A stretch of 64,000 bases of DNA from Mesorhizobium sp. ES1-4 (GCF_020164745.1 NZ_JAIUGV010000017.1:1-64000); one strand, 5' to 3'; shown: positions 9,322 through 17,453, counted from the stretch's first letter. The notes: a model not told the origin generated them from the letters alone. Numbers and translations: made by a program.

Positions 9322-9411
9322 TTTTTGCCAAATTAAGGAGCCTGACGGAGCTCGCATCCGAGATGCCCTGCCGGCTGCCAGGCGCGACCATTGCATTCGA
9401 GTTTTGGCCAA

Positions 9412-9455
9412 GACAAACGAATCATATTGTTAGTTTGAAGCAAGAATTTTGCTGC
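9412..9455 (-). promoter_or_regulatory. 44-bp LysR-like element, copy 1 (faces cysJ)
   Basis: First of six gap-free copies of a 44-bp element. Reading the plus strand, columns 3-10 are CAAACGAA and columns 29-41 hold a dyad, here AGCAA-N5-TTGCT. The CAAACGAA end points at cysJ, 125 nt away. The invariant columns and the geometry are described in the findings; binding by a LysR regulator is inference. Confidence 0.7.
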
Positions 9456-9518
9456 AAATGACTGTTGAAACGCCCATTCTATGGTTCGCTCGATCACGTA
9501 TCGTTCCTTCTAAAAACG

Positions 9519-9578
9519 ATGCGTCCCATGGTCGAAAAATGCGCTTGGCGGATTCCAGTTTTTATTGTGTCGAGATAA
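9519..9578 (+). CDS. 19-aa leader ORF before the 71-aa gene
   Basis: A short ORF, ATG at 9519 and TAA at 9576, encoding a 19-residue peptide ending RIPVFIVSR. Its stop codon is immediately followed by the first base of a long hairpin, the same arrangement as in the other leaders of this window. No clear Shine-Dalgarno site is seen. Its role as a leader peptide for the gene at 9701 is inference from this architecture. Confidence 0.45.
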   Translation: MRPMVEKCAWRIPVFIVSR

Positions 9579-9650
9579 CGCAGGCGGTAACTTGCGGGTT
9601 TGTGCGTGCTTAGCTGCGCAAGGACATCCGGTCGATCAAGACCGCCTGCG
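9579..9650 (+). promoter_or_regulatory. Nested hairpin abutting the leader stop codon
   Basis: Outer arms CGCAGGCGGT (9579-9588) and ACCGCCTGCG (9641-9650) pair perfectly over 10 bp; inner arms CTTGCG (9591-9596) and CGCAAG (9617-9622) add 6 bp. The structure begins at the base after the leader TAA and ends 51 nt before the ATG at 9701. There is no T-tract, so it is not a plain terminator. Confidence 0.65.
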
Positions 9651-9700
9651 GCGATCCATGCGTTGGTGATGCTTGCAGTCCGCTCGGGGAGAACAGAACG

Positions 9701-9916
9701 ATGCAAACGATTGATGAAAATGCCGACTTAGCAACGGCAATTGGAAGACTCTTATCCGAGAATACGGGAGCTGCCTTCATTTCGACGGCGGCGAGCATAG
9801 CGATCTTGAGGGAGCGTACCGGCACAGCGGTTACCGACGCAGCTCTGCAGAAACTGCTGACCGAAATGGCAAGAGTTCGCGGCATGACCATGCTTTTCGA
9901 TCGACAGAAGAAGTGA
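9701..9916 (+). CDS. Small conserved-looking protein, 71 aa, unknown function
   Basis: I do not recognise this gene. It encodes 71 mostly helical residues (ENADLATAIGRLLSENTGAA, then ALQKLLTEMARVRGMTMLF) with a short basic tail, no signal peptide and no membrane segment. GGGGAG lies 9 nt before the ATG, a good ribosome site, and codon use matches its neighbours. It stands alone on the plus strand between cysJ and the CDF-like gene, behind a leader ORF and a strong nested hairpin, which suggests tight control of its expression. Confidence 0.7.
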   Translation: MQTIDENADLATAIGRLLSENTGAAFISTAASIAILRERTGTAVTDAALQKLLTEMARVRGMTMLFDRQKK

Positions 9917-9991
9917 TCACCGGCCTGCCGGGCCGCAAACACCGAGAAGCTTCCTTGCTTGCTGAGGGGTGGACGCTGCGTCCATCGGACA

Positions 9992-10591
9992 TCAACTACG
10001 CGTCGGCCCCCCGTTCTTCTCTGCCGCGCCCCAGACTTCGCGTGCAGCGTCAGCATCATGGCGGCGATACATAGCCCGACAATCAAATCCGGCCACGCAG
10101 ACACCCAGACGTAGGCAGTTTACCAGCCCGGCGGCAACGATGACGACATTTTGCAAACGCGTCATTTCGTGCGATAGGAACGCCGCCTTGGTGAGACTGC
10201 CGCTATGGTGGCGATACTTGGCTAGCATGAGGGCGCATGACAGGTTGATGACCAGCGCCCCTGCACCAGTCAATGACAACAGCGCTGCGTTCGGCGCGAC
10301 CGGGAGCTTGAACTTTTCCCAGGCCGTCCAGAGCTTCGCCAAGGCGGGGATCAGAAGAACGCCGGCCAAGGTCATGCCGACCCGCGCTCGGTTGCGCGCT
10401 GTCCAGCCGATTGCCAACACGATCAGGAGATTGACGGAAGCATCTTCCAGAAAATTGATACTGTCCGCGAATAGCGATACTGAGCCAATGGCCCTCGCCA
10501 CGGTGAACTCGATGCCGAAGTAGGCCAGGTTGAGGATTGCCACAAGTTGGACAACTCTGCGCAGAGTGTCGTTGTCTGATTTTGAGGTCAT
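9992..10591 (-). CDS. CDF-type cation transporter-like protein with two internally frame-shifted stretches
   Basis: A 199-residue inner-membrane protein of the cation diffusion facilitator type; residues 10-130 give good helices, with the metal-site segment VSLFADSINFLED in the second. The reading frame is open throughout, but two stretches are in the wrong frame relative to the family. Near 10153-10178 the shifted frame restores ARNDAFA before NV; near 10055-10120 it restores TAYVWVSAWPDLIVGLCIAAM before NADAAREVW. Each stretch is bounded by one gained and one lost base, so the frame recovers. As written, helix 6 is scrambled. Either the gene is decaying, or the sequence has clustered indel errors. 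Start MTSKSDNDTLRR at 10591. Confidence 0.7.
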   Translation of the reverse strand: MTSKSDNDTLRRVVQLVAILNLAYFGIEFTVARAIGSVSLFADSINFLEDASVNLLIVLAIGWTARNRARVGMTLAGVLLIPALAKLWTAWEKFKLPVAPNAALLSLTGAGALVINLSCALMLAKYRHHSGSLTKAAFLSHEMTRLQNVVIVAAGLVNCLRLGVCVAGFDCRAMYRRHDADAAREVWGAAEKNGGPTRS

Positions 10592-10656
10592 CGAAACCCG
10601 TTATCATGCGCCGCACAGCGCTTCCATGATCAGGGCCGCAAATCCTGCTTGAACGG

Positions 10657-10965
10657 TCAAGTGGGCGGGTCGCGCGGCAGCGTTCGCCGCATTGGCGGGC
10701 GATATTTCTTCAAGACAGTGACAGTGTCGGAATCTACGGTGACAAGGCTGCCGATCTTGACCGTCACCTTGCCGGCATCGTCATCAACGCTGGTGATCTG
10801 ACCGGTGATCGGATGCGTGTCACCTCGCTTTGCCTTGGCAGGCGGCTCGATCGAGAAGGGGAAACTGTACGAGGGAACGCTGACGCTCGCCCGCCCATTC
10901 CCGAGCAGTTTCAAAATGGTGACGACAAGCGCCACCTCATCGCCAATGCCTGTGTCCCGGGCCAT
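10657..10965 (-). CDS. Hypothetical protein, 102 aa
   Basis: Not recognised. From the ATG at 10965 it encodes 102 residues: a short hydrophobic start (VALVVTILKLLG), then a beta-rich part with HPITGQITSVDDDAGKVTVK, suggestive of a small SH3-like barrel, and a basic proline-rich tail. No ribosome site is strong; a TTG 27 nt upstream is an alternative start. It lies between the CDF-like gene and the cupredoxin operon on the same strand, with gaps that make co-transcription uncertain. It may be a real conserved small gene, but the evidence is only an open frame with plausible codon use. Confidence 0.5.
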   Translation of the reverse strand: MARDTGIGDEVALVVTILKLLGNGRASVSVPSYSFPFSIEPPAKAKRGDTHPITGQITSVDDDAGKVTVKIGSLVTVDSDTVTVLKKYRPPMRRTLPRDPPT

Positions 10966-11332
10966 GCCGAGATTCTGGGATAACCTTGGCAATCGTCAAG
11001 AGGTGGCGAGGAAGACCTTCGCCCTTGTCGGCCGAACATCTGCAGGCGCGGGGGATGATAGGCATAGTGGCAAGCAGCCGGAGATCACCTTGCGTCATTT
11101 TCGCGAACCGTGAAGTAATCGGCAATCGCGATGGATTCGTTATGTATCACCAGAAAGGCGTGCTGTCCTTGCACGGCAGGTGTCCGAGCGAGCGCAGCAT
11201 GCTGACTTGAATGGCGCCGAAGCCTCCGGCGCCCGCAAAGCCAAACGCGGTTTTTGCTTGTGCAACCTCCCCAGGGCACGAAGCACCTCCCAAATTGTGG
11301 ATCGCGGCGCCTGCCGCGATCCCGCGCTTCAG

Positions 11333-11659
11333 TTAGGGCGCCACCGCGATGTGGCCCTTCATGTTGGGGTGGAAGCGGCAGAAATAGTCGACCGCTCCCG
11401 CGGCCTTCAATGTCAGGCTTGCGGACTTTTTCGGCGGGATCATCACCTCCCAACCGCCATTGACGGTGGCCGTGTGCGCGAACATGTCCTTGTTCACCCA
11501 TTCGATCGTATCGCCAACCTTCGCCTCGACCGTCGCTGGCGAGAACACCAGCTTGTCGATGGTGACCTGGATGGTTTCTGCCTTCACCGGCGCAGCAATG
11601 ACTGTCAGCGCCAGTGCAATCCAAAGATGACGTTTCGGCACCATTAGCGCCGGCCTCAT
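11333..11659 (-). CDS. Periplasmic cupredoxin (plastocyanin/amicyanin-like)
   Basis: A 108-residue blue-copper protein exported by a Sec signal peptide (basic start, hydrophobic LWIALALTVIAAPVKA, cleavage after about residue 27). The copper ligands are visible: His62 in MFAHTATV, then Cys94, His97 and Met100 in DYFCRFHPNM. Such proteins carry electrons in the periplasm or buffer copper. Its start overlaps the stop of the DUF4142 gene (ATGA at 11656-11659), and both follow an ECF sigma gene, so they are probably its targets or partners in an envelope or oxidative stress response. Confidence 0.9.
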   Translation of the reverse strand: MRPALMVPKRHLWIALALTVIAAPVKAETIQVTIDKLVFSPATVEAKVGDTIEWVNKDMFAHTATVNGGWEVMIPPKKSASLTLKAAGAVDYFCRFHPNMKGHIAVAP

Positions 11660-12180
11660 TTCAGCATACTGGCGACGTGTTCGGCATGCTGCTCATGGCC
11701 CTGGAATATCTTCAGGCCGGTCTCCAGCAGGCTCTTCAACTCGGCATTGCTGGCCGACGGGATGAGCAGCGTTTCAAGGGCGCCGTCGACCTGCTTGTGA
11801 TAGGCCACCTCATTGTCGACATAGGCCTTGTCAAAGGCCGCGCCCTTGAGCTTGGCGAGCTTGGCCCGTTCCCCGGCCGCAGCCTTCGTCAGCGCCTTGC
11901 TGGTGTCGTTGTCTTCCGGCGTCACCTTGAGTTTCTTGACCAGGTCGAGCGCCTGCACATTCACCGCCTCATGGTCGCGCACCATGTCCTTAGCGAAGGC
12001 GAGCACCTCCTTGTTCTTCGACTTCTTGAGCGCTTGCTTTGCCGCCTCGACATCGATCACGCCGGCAGTATAGGCGATGTGAGCGATCTGCGGGTCGGTC
12101 GGTTTGTCGGCGGCTTGCGCGAGCGGGGCAGTGCCGAGCAGCAGCATGGCGGCCAAGGCGGCTGTGTGACGAATAAGCAT
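11656..12180 (-). CDS. DUF4142 exported protein
   Basis: A 174-residue secreted helical protein of the DUF4142 family. A signal peptide (LIRHTAALAAMLLLGTAPLAQA) is followed by a ferritin-like four-helix pattern (AHIAYTAGVIDVEAAKQAL, FAKDMVRDHEAVN, KAYVDNEVAYHKQVDGAL, GHEQHAEHVASML). I start at 12180; an in-frame ATG 33 nt upstream lacks a signal-peptide fit. Function is unknown, but the family is widespread next to ECF sigma factors and stress genes in rhizobia. It is translationally coupled to the cupredoxin gene downstream and lies 115 nt after the sigma gene. Confidence 0.88.
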   Translation of the reverse strand: MLIRHTAALAAMLLLGTAPLAQAADKPTDPQIAHIAYTAGVIDVEAAKQALKKSKNKEVLAFAKDMVRDHEAVNVQALDLVKKLKVTPEDNDTSKALTKAAAGERAKLAKLKGAAFDKAYVDNEVAYHKQVDGALETLLIPSASNAELKSLLETGLKIFQGHEQHAEHVASMLK

Positions 12181-12295
12181 GGCATCTCCTTCGCCCGGAT
12201 GCAGGAACCGCATCGGGCATCGTTTTCAGTTGACGGTCATTGGATGCGCTGCGGCAGCAAACGTTCCCGCCAAAATCAGCTGAATCTAACGAGGG

Positions 12296-12976
12296 TCAGC
12301 CTTCCAGGCCGAGCCGCTTCATCACGGCAACTGTAAGCCGTTCGCAGCGCCGGCCGGCGAAGGGGAAGGCATCGAGCAGCACCGGCCCGATTTGGTCGTC
12401 CAGCGCTTTGCGCAGCAGCGTGCGGGCGCGATGCAGGCGGGTCTTGACGGTTTCGGGCCGCACGCCGAGTAGTTCTGAAGTCTCTTCAATGCTCAGGCCC
12501 TCGATCACCCGTGCCACGAACACCATGCGGTAGAGAACTGGAAGGCTGTCGGTCGCGCGTTCGACAAGGGCCAGGATCTGCCGTTGCGCCATCGTCCGCT
12601 CCGGATCGTCGCTGGGGTTGAGGGGAAACTGGATAATCTCGGCTTGCGGGTTCTCGGGCATCGCTACCGTTCGCCGTCTTTTACGCAACCGGCCGAGCGC
12701 TTCGTTGATGACGATGCGTGACAGCCACGTGCCGAGCGAGGCATCGCCGCGAAAACTCTCGAGATGGGCAAAGGCCCTGACATAGGCCTCCTGGACGATG
12801 TCCTCGGCCTCGCTGTCGTTGCGAACCACGCCGCGCGCGATACGGTAAAGCCGCTGGTTATGCGTCTTGATGATGGCGCGGAAGGCAGCGCCGTCGCGCG
12901 CTAGGGCCCGCTGTGCCAATTCCAGGTCGCCAGAGGCAGCGATGATTTCGGTCGCGTCTCGTCGAACGTACGACAT
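12296..12976 (-). CDS. ECF-type RNA polymerase sigma factor
   Basis: A 226-residue sigma-70 family factor with only regions 2 and 4. Region 2 is seen at about 45-105 (YRIARGVVRNDSEAEDIVQEAYVRAF, then LGTWLSRIVINEALGRLRKR), and region 4 at about 145-200 (SLPVLYRMVFVARVIEGLS, then ETSELLGVRPETVKTRLHRAR). No anti-sigma gene is adjacent, unusual for an ECF factor; the next genes on the strand encode DUF4142 and a cupredoxin. The length beyond region 4 (about 25 residues) is longer than minimal ECF factors. The target promoters cannot be read from this window. Confidence 0.93.
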   Translation of the reverse strand: MSYVRRDATEIIAASGDLELAQRALARDGAAFRAIIKTHNQRLYRIARGVVRNDSEAEDIVQEAYVRAFAHLESFRGDASLGTWLSRIVINEALGRLRKRRRTVAMPENPQAEIIQFPLNPSDDPERTMAQRQILALVERATDSLPVLYRMVFVARVIEGLSIEETSELLGVRPETVKTRLHRARTLLRKALDDQIGPVLLDAFPFAGRRCERLTVAVMKRLGLEG

Positions 12977-13035
12977 GAGCAGTCTCCTTGCCCTTCAATA
13001 GATGGGTCTCGACAACAAGGGTTCCCGAAAATTCG

Positions 13036-13704
13036 TCACACCGGAATCGACGACAGGAATTCGCGCCTCAGATCGACGTTCGTGTCGAAAACGCCGAGCA
13101 TGCGTTTGGTGACCATGCGGGTGCCGTGCGCGTGGACGCCGCGCGATGTCATGCAGCCATGCTCGGCTACAAGCACGACAGCCACTCCACCCGGCTGCAG
13201 GGCATCCTCGATGGCGCAAGCGATATCATCCGTGAGCCGCTCCTGTATCTGCAAGCGGCGGGCGCAAGCCTCGACAACCCTTGCCAATTTGGAGATGCCT
13301 ACCACTCGGTTGACGGGCATGTAGGCGATGTACGCCTTGCCGTGGATTGCCGCCATGTGGTGCTCGCAGAAAGAATGAAACGCTATGTCGTGCAGTTCGA
13401 CCGCCTGGTCATAGCGGCCGATCTCATCGAACGTCCGTTCGAGCAGCCTCACAGGATCTTGCCGATAGCCGGCAAACCACTCTTCATAAGCCCGCACAAC
13501 ACGCGCAGGAGTATCGACAAGCCCGGACCGGGCCGGATCGTCGCCGGCCCATGAGATCAACGTCCTGACCGCGGCCTCTGCATCGAAGCGCGTCGGGCGG
13601 GCGCGGCCGACTGTCCTGGGCATCCCGTTTGTCGCTGAACTTCCGTGGGCGGAGCCCGGCACACCGTCTTCGGTACCGTCCAGAATTTGCGAATGCAGGT
13701 CCAT
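13036..13704 (-). CDS. folE: GTP cyclohydrolase I (FolE)
   Basis: FolE converts GTP to 7,8-dihydroneopterin triphosphate, the first step to folate and pterin cofactors, as a cytosolic decamer. The zinc ligands are in SFCEHHMAAI and EHGCMTSRGV, and the substrate loop is ISKLARVVEACARRLQIQERL. I place the start at 13704 (MDLHSQILDG) because GGAGAG lies 6 nt upstream; in-frame ATGs at 13722 and 13734 are possible. It stands alone rather than in a folate cluster, and HHMAAI replaces the more usual HHLLPF, so it may be a second, condition-specific FolE. The 5-formyltetrahydrofolate cyclo-ligase at 22240 is the only other one-carbon gene here. Confidence 0.93.
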   Translation of the reverse strand: MDLHSQILDGTEDGVPGSAHGSSATNGMPRTVGRARPTRFDAEAAVRTLISWAGDDPARSGLVDTPARVVRAYEEWFAGYRQDPVRLLERTFDEIGRYDQAVELHDIAFHSFCEHHMAAIHGKAYIAYMPVNRVVGISKLARVVEACARRLQIQERLTDDIACAIEDALQPGGVAVVLVAEHGCMTSRGVHAHGTRMVTKRMLGVFDTNVDLRREFLSSIPV

Positions 13705-13893
13705 AAGTCTCTCCAGTTTCATGCTTGAGACCATTGGATGCGCCTATCGTGGATTGGTTCCCGATGGGCACGACACAGCGAGGAAGGTTCCCACCCGTGG
13801 CGAACCAAGGGAACTTTTCGAAAAGCGCTGCATCCAATTTCATGTCTGGGGCATGGTCGACGCACGCAGTCAGGATCGTGAAGGAGAACCAAG

Positions 13894-14110
13894 ATGGCAT
13901 CGAAACAGTCCGTGGAAACCGACCCCGACCTCGCTGTTGGTGTGTTCATCGTGGCAATCGCGATAATGCCCATGCCGCCGGTCAGCTGGTGGTCCTGGTA
14001 CGCGTCGGCGACCATTTGCTGGCGGTCGACGGCACATGCACCCACTGCGAAGCCCCGCTGGCGTGCGGAGTATTGATTGGCACCAGGCCTACATCGGTCT
14101 TCGGATCGGC
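13894..14110 (+). pseudogene. 5' fragment of a Rieske-type flavoprotein reductase, frame-shifted and truncated
   Basis: A good ribosome site (AAGGAG) precedes ATG 13894 and MASKQSVETDPDLAVGVF. The frame then shifts and continues as NAHAAGQLVVLVRVGDHLLAV followed by DGTCTHCEAPLACGVLIGT, matching the first half of a Rieske domain (CTH ligand pair). Homology ends at about 14110, before the second CxxH pair, just ahead of the hyuA 3' end. An intact relative lies at 26771-28300 (TCTHYGGPLVEGLLVGD). So this is a truncated relic, probably left by a rearrangement. Confidence 0.75.
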
Positions 14111-14168
14111 GAGTGGCTCCAGCGTGCGTAACGTGCCGGCCGTGGCCACAGGGCGGCCCCGATCTAGG

Positions 14169-16187
14169 TCAGGACGCGATACGAGGCCGCCCGGTGGCTG
14201 TCGCGACGACGATGGCTTCCACGAAGCTGCGCTCGCCTTCGATTGTAGCAACCCTTATGTCCCGTGCGATTTCGATTCGCGCCTGATCGGTCCCGGCGCG
14301 CTCAGCAAGACCTGCCGCCAAGGCACGAATGTGGGCTTCGGCGGCGGCCATTGCTTCGTCCTCGGTATCGTAGTCGTCCAGCCGCTCGCCTGAATTAAGG
14401 CGGAAAAGCCCGATCTCGGGTTGGCTGACGCGCGCTTCCGCCGACATCCGCACCTGCCCGACGACGGCACCCAACGCATTTGCGACATCGGCGTGTTCGG
14501 CGATGCTGCAGTCATTGCCGATCAATTGCGGCAGACCGGCATAATGGAGCGCGGCGGAGGCCCCTAGGCCAATCACCGGCCGGTCGAGTGCGATCGACAA
14601 CTGCGCCATGCCGCCTCGTCGGCCAACCGCACGCTGAACCAGCGGATTGGCAACAGAGACGCCGCCATCCAGCCCGTCCTCGGCAAAGACTGTTTCAAGA
14701 ATGGCTTCGGCAGAACGCCGGGTGACGGCGGTGAGAACCATCTCGGAAAATGCTTCTGCGCCTTTGGCGATACGATGCCCCTGGCCGTCGCGCTTGCGTG
14801 CGAACAATTCGGCGCCAAGTCGAGCCGCGACAGGATCCCAGTTGTCCTGCCGACCGAGCACATGGGCCGCATCGGATGGCGTGAAGCCCGCGATATGCAC
14901 CAGACCGCGCGCGACCAGGCGATTGAGTGTCGCGACCTGTGACGTCGATACGAGCAGCCGATCAAGCGCTGCGGGAATTGCCGAAATATCAGCATAGAGC
15001 CGCTCCTCGGTAACTGTCAGGCCCGCAGCCAGACGCTCGGGCACTCCTGTGCGCAATGCAAAGCGGCCGTCCAGCCGGCTGGTGTTAGGGCTGAGCAATT
15101 GCCGCTTGAGGCCTTTGTATATGGCATCGTCGTGCTTCACCGCGGCTAGCGCTAGCGGCACGAGCCGACGGGGGCCGAGGACGATCGTCGAAGTCAGCGA
15201 CCGCTCATGGAGCGAGACTTCCGAATCTCCACCGAGGCCAAAGGTGCGCATGGCGACGGCTTCCACCATGGTTCGCATTCCGCCGACGGTAGCGCCTTCC
15301 GGGTCGAGCCGCAGGCGGCCGCCGTCCAGAACGGCGATGTCGGTGGTGGTGCCGCCGATGTCGGACACCACTGCGTCATTGATGCCGGTCATGTAGCGCG
15401 CCCCCACCAGGCTTGCCGCTGGTCCTGACAGGATGGTCTCGATCGGCCGGGCGCGAGCGAATTCAGCGGAGATAAGCGCGCCGTCGCCGCGCACGACCAT
15501 AAGCGGAGCGACGATCTCGCGTCTTGTCAGAAAGCCCTCGGTGGCGTCCACAAGGCGATCGATCATCGAGATCAGTCGCGCATTGAGAAGCGTGGTCAGC
15601 GCCCGACGGGGGCCGCCGAGTTTCGACGACAGTTCGTGCGAACAGGTCACCGGAAGCCCGGTGCGCTCGCGGATGACGTCACGTACCGCGATCTCATGTT
15701 CGGGATTGCGAACCGCAAAATAGGAGGCCACGGCGACGCCGGAGACCGTTTCGGCAAGAGACGGCGATGCGGCCACGAGGGCGTCCAGCACCAGCCGACG
15801 CGCATCGCCGTGGACGTCATGTCCGCCCGGGCAAAAGATCACGGGATCGGAGCCGAGAGCTTTTGACAATCCGTTCCGGGCAAGATCGGCCTCAGCGAAG
15901 CCGATCATCACCAGCGCGACCCGTCCGCCCTGCCCTTCGACGAGGGCGTTGGTTGCGAGCGTGGTCGACATCGAGACGAGCTTGATCGCGCTGGGTTCGA
16001 TGGCAGCCTCGGACAAAACAGCGTCGACGGCGCCGGCGATGCCCGCGGCAAGATCGTGTCGCGTGGTCAGCGACTTGGCCTTGGCCACGATGCCTATGGA
16101 TTCCGACCACAGCACGGCATCGGTGTACGTGCCGCCGGTGTCGATGCCCAGATACAGAGGCGACGGCTGGTGCGCATATGCGTTCAT
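14169..16187 (-). CDS. hyuA: Hydantoinase/oxoprolinase A-type protein
   Basis: A 672-residue protein of the HyuA/oxoprolinase family, an ASKHA-fold enzyme that hydrolyses cyclic amides such as hydantoins or 5-oxoproline with ATP. Family marks: YLGIDTGGTYTDAVL near residue 15, SMSTTLATNALVEGQGGRV, VSDIGGTTTDIAVLDGGR and PVIGLGASAALHY. Start: ATG 16187, six bases past the fdxA stop, or the TTG at 16196 that overlaps it. The usual HyuB partner is absent. It is the third gene of globin-fdxA-hyuA, an odd pairing of oxygen/NO chemistry with ring opening; the substrate cannot be inferred. Confidence 0.88.
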   Translation of the reverse strand: MNAYAHQPSPLYLGIDTGGTYTDAVLWSESIGIVAKAKSLTTRHDLAAGIAGAVDAVLSEAAIEPSAIKLVSMSTTLATNALVEGQGGRVALVMIGFAEADLARNGLSKALGSDPVIFCPGGHDVHGDARRLVLDALVAASPSLAETVSGVAVASYFAVRNPEHEIAVRDVIRERTGLPVTCSHELSSKLGGPRRALTTLLNARLISMIDRLVDATEGFLTRREIVAPLMVVRGDGALISAEFARARPIETILSGPAASLVGARYMTGINDAVVSDIGGTTTDIAVLDGGRLRLDPEGATVGGMRTMVEAVAMRTFGLGGDSEVSLHERSLTSTIVLGPRRLVPLALAAVKHDDAIYKGLKRQLLSPNTSRLDGRFALRTGVPERLAAGLTVTEERLYADISAIPAALDRLLVSTSQVATLNRLVARGLVHIAGFTPSDAAHVLGRQDNWDPVAARLGAELFARKRDGQGHRIAKGAEAFSEMVLTAVTRRSAEAILETVFAEDGLDGGVSVANPLVQRAVGRRGGMAQLSIALDRPVIGLGASAALHYAGLPQLIGNDCSIAEHADVANALGAVVGQVRMSAEARVSQPEIGLFRLNSGERLDDYDTEDEAMAAAEAHIRALAAGLAERAGTDQARIEIARDIRVATIEGERSFVEAIVVATATGRPRIAS

Positions 16188-16192
16188 TTTGA

Positions 16193-16531
16193 TCAATCGC
16201 CCAGCCCGGGTTCCGGCGAGAAATATTTCGCGAGCTTGTTCGCTTCGCCGTCGAACGCCTTGGCGTCGACGGGCGGATCACGCTTGATCGCAATATTAGG
16301 CCACACAGACGCATACCCGGCGTTCAGCGCGAGCCAATCGTCGAGACCAGGCGCGGTGCCGGGAAAAATGGCCTTCGCGGAGCATTCGGGTTCGCAGACG
16401 CCGCAGTCGATGCATTCATCGGGATGGATGACGAGCATGTTCTCGCCTTCATAGAAACAGTCCACGGGACAGACTTCCACGCAGTCCATGTATTTGCATC
16501 TGATGCAATTGTCAGTGACCACGAACGTCAT
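16193..16531 (-). CDS. fdxA: FdxA-type 7Fe ferredoxin
   Basis: A 112-residue soluble ferredoxin with one [3Fe-4S] and one [4Fe-4S] cluster. The ligand pattern is NCIRCKYMDCVEVCPVDCF then ECIDCGVCEPECSAKAI, followed by the usual C-terminal extension. I start at MTFVVTDNC (16531), the family start, whose ATG overlaps the globin stop (ATGA 16528-16531); an ATG six codons upstream at 16549 is also open. It probably shuttles electrons for the globin or a partner reductase in the same operon. Confidence 0.94.
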   Translation of the reverse strand: MTFVVTDNCIRCKYMDCVEVCPVDCFYEGENMLVIHPDECIDCGVCEPECSAKAIFPGTAPGLDDWLALNAGYASVWPNIAIKRDPPVDAKAFDGEANKLAKYFSPEPGLGD

Positions 16532-16932
16532 GCGGCGTTTCTCAGCCATGACCGTTCAGGGCGATAGAACAAGGACAGCTTCAGACTTTCAGCTATGTGA
16601 GCGGCCTTCAGCCAACAGAGTCCCGAAGTCTCGCTGTCCAGCAATTCGTCGCAACTGTTGCCAAACAAGGCGAGGCACTGGTCGAGCAGATCGGGCTCCA
16701 ACCCACCCTTGTGCTTGTGGACCGCGGCGAAACTTGCCTTGCAAGGCCCGTTGGTCAGCATGACTGAGGACCAGAAATCATACATCTTCGCCAGATGCGT
16801 TTCCCAATCGCCGGCAACGACGCGCTCGAAAATCGGTTCAAGATCCGCGTCAGCGCGGATCTTGCCGTAGAAGGAGTCGACGAGTTGTCGAACCTGCTCT
16901 TCGGAAATCGGGACTGTCTGCATCAAGGGCAT
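16528..16932 (-). CDS. Group 3 truncated haemoglobin (copy 1)
   Basis: A 134-residue globin of the truncated group 3 (P) class, with VRQLVDSFYGKIRADADLEPIF and HLAKMYDFWSSVMLTNG at the start and AAHIAESLKLSLF at the end. These haem proteins bind oxygen or NO and are linked to NO tolerance or low-oxygen respiration. The middle (FAAVHKHKGGLEPDLLDQCLALF) differs from the second copy at 37491, so the two are old paralogs. Translationally coupled to fdxA. The proximal histidine is most likely the His of AAVHKH, about residue 72. Confidence 0.85.
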   Translation of the reverse strand: MPLMQTVPISEEQVRQLVDSFYGKIRADADLEPIFERVVAGDWETHLAKMYDFWSSVMLTNGPCKASFAAVHKHKGGLEPDLLDQCLALFGNSCDELLDSETSGLCWLKAAHIAESLKLSLFYRPERSWLRNAA

Positions 16933-16958
16933 ACTCAGGTCCAGCGCTATCCGCCCCT

Positions 16959-17453
16959 TCAGACCACGACATAGGTCATATCGAGGGGAATGCGGTGATC
17001 ATCAATAGCCCGCACGCCAACGGTGTTTTCAGCCAGGATGAGCGAAGCTTTCCGCTCCTGTTCCGACAGGTAAGCTCCCCAGAACGTAACCACGCCGTTG
17101 GTCACGGTCACGTCCGAACTTCCGGTCGAAGGCCACGATTCGGATCGCAAGGCGTCAATAATCTCCAGCCTGATACTGCTGTCGTCATGCGAGACCGGAG
17201 CGCGCCAACCTTTCCTGGCAACGACCAAAGCTCGCACTAGATTGGCGCGACTGACGATCCCCACCACGTGTCCGTCGCGCAGCACGGGGACACGCTTGAT
17301 CCGATTGTGTTCAAGCAGGGTTGCGATCTCAGCGACTGGCGTACTCTCGACCACCGTCGCGACCTGCTGTGTCATGACGTCGATCACATGCTCGGAATGA
17401 GACTTGACATAGCCTTCCGCCTGAACCGCGTTGTTGGAAAAAAATGACGCCAC
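16959..17453 (-). CDS. CBS-BON protein, 3' half of a split CBS-CBS-BON gene
   Basis: A 164-residue open frame holding one CBS domain (VMTQQVATVVESTPVAEIATL, then RVPVLRDGHVVGIVSRANLVRAL) and a C-terminal BON domain (IRLEIIDALRSE, VTVTNGVVTFWGAYLS). The family normally has two CBS domains before BON; the missing first half is in the overlapping frame at 17384-17656. Adding one T to the T7 run (A7 on the plus strand, 17438-17444) joins them through SRSWWRHFFSNNAVQAEGY. The ATG used here (17453) has no ribosome site. CBS pairs sense adenosyl ligands, so a split protein would lose the paired site. Confidence 0.75.
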   Translation of the reverse strand: MASFFSNNAVQAEGYVKSHSEHVIDVMTQQVATVVESTPVAEIATLLEHNRIKRVPVLRDGHVVGIVSRANLVRALVVARKGWRAPVSHDDSSIRLEIIDALRSESWPSTGSSDVTVTNGVVTFWGAYLSEQERKASLILAENTVGVRAIDDHRIPLDMTYVVV

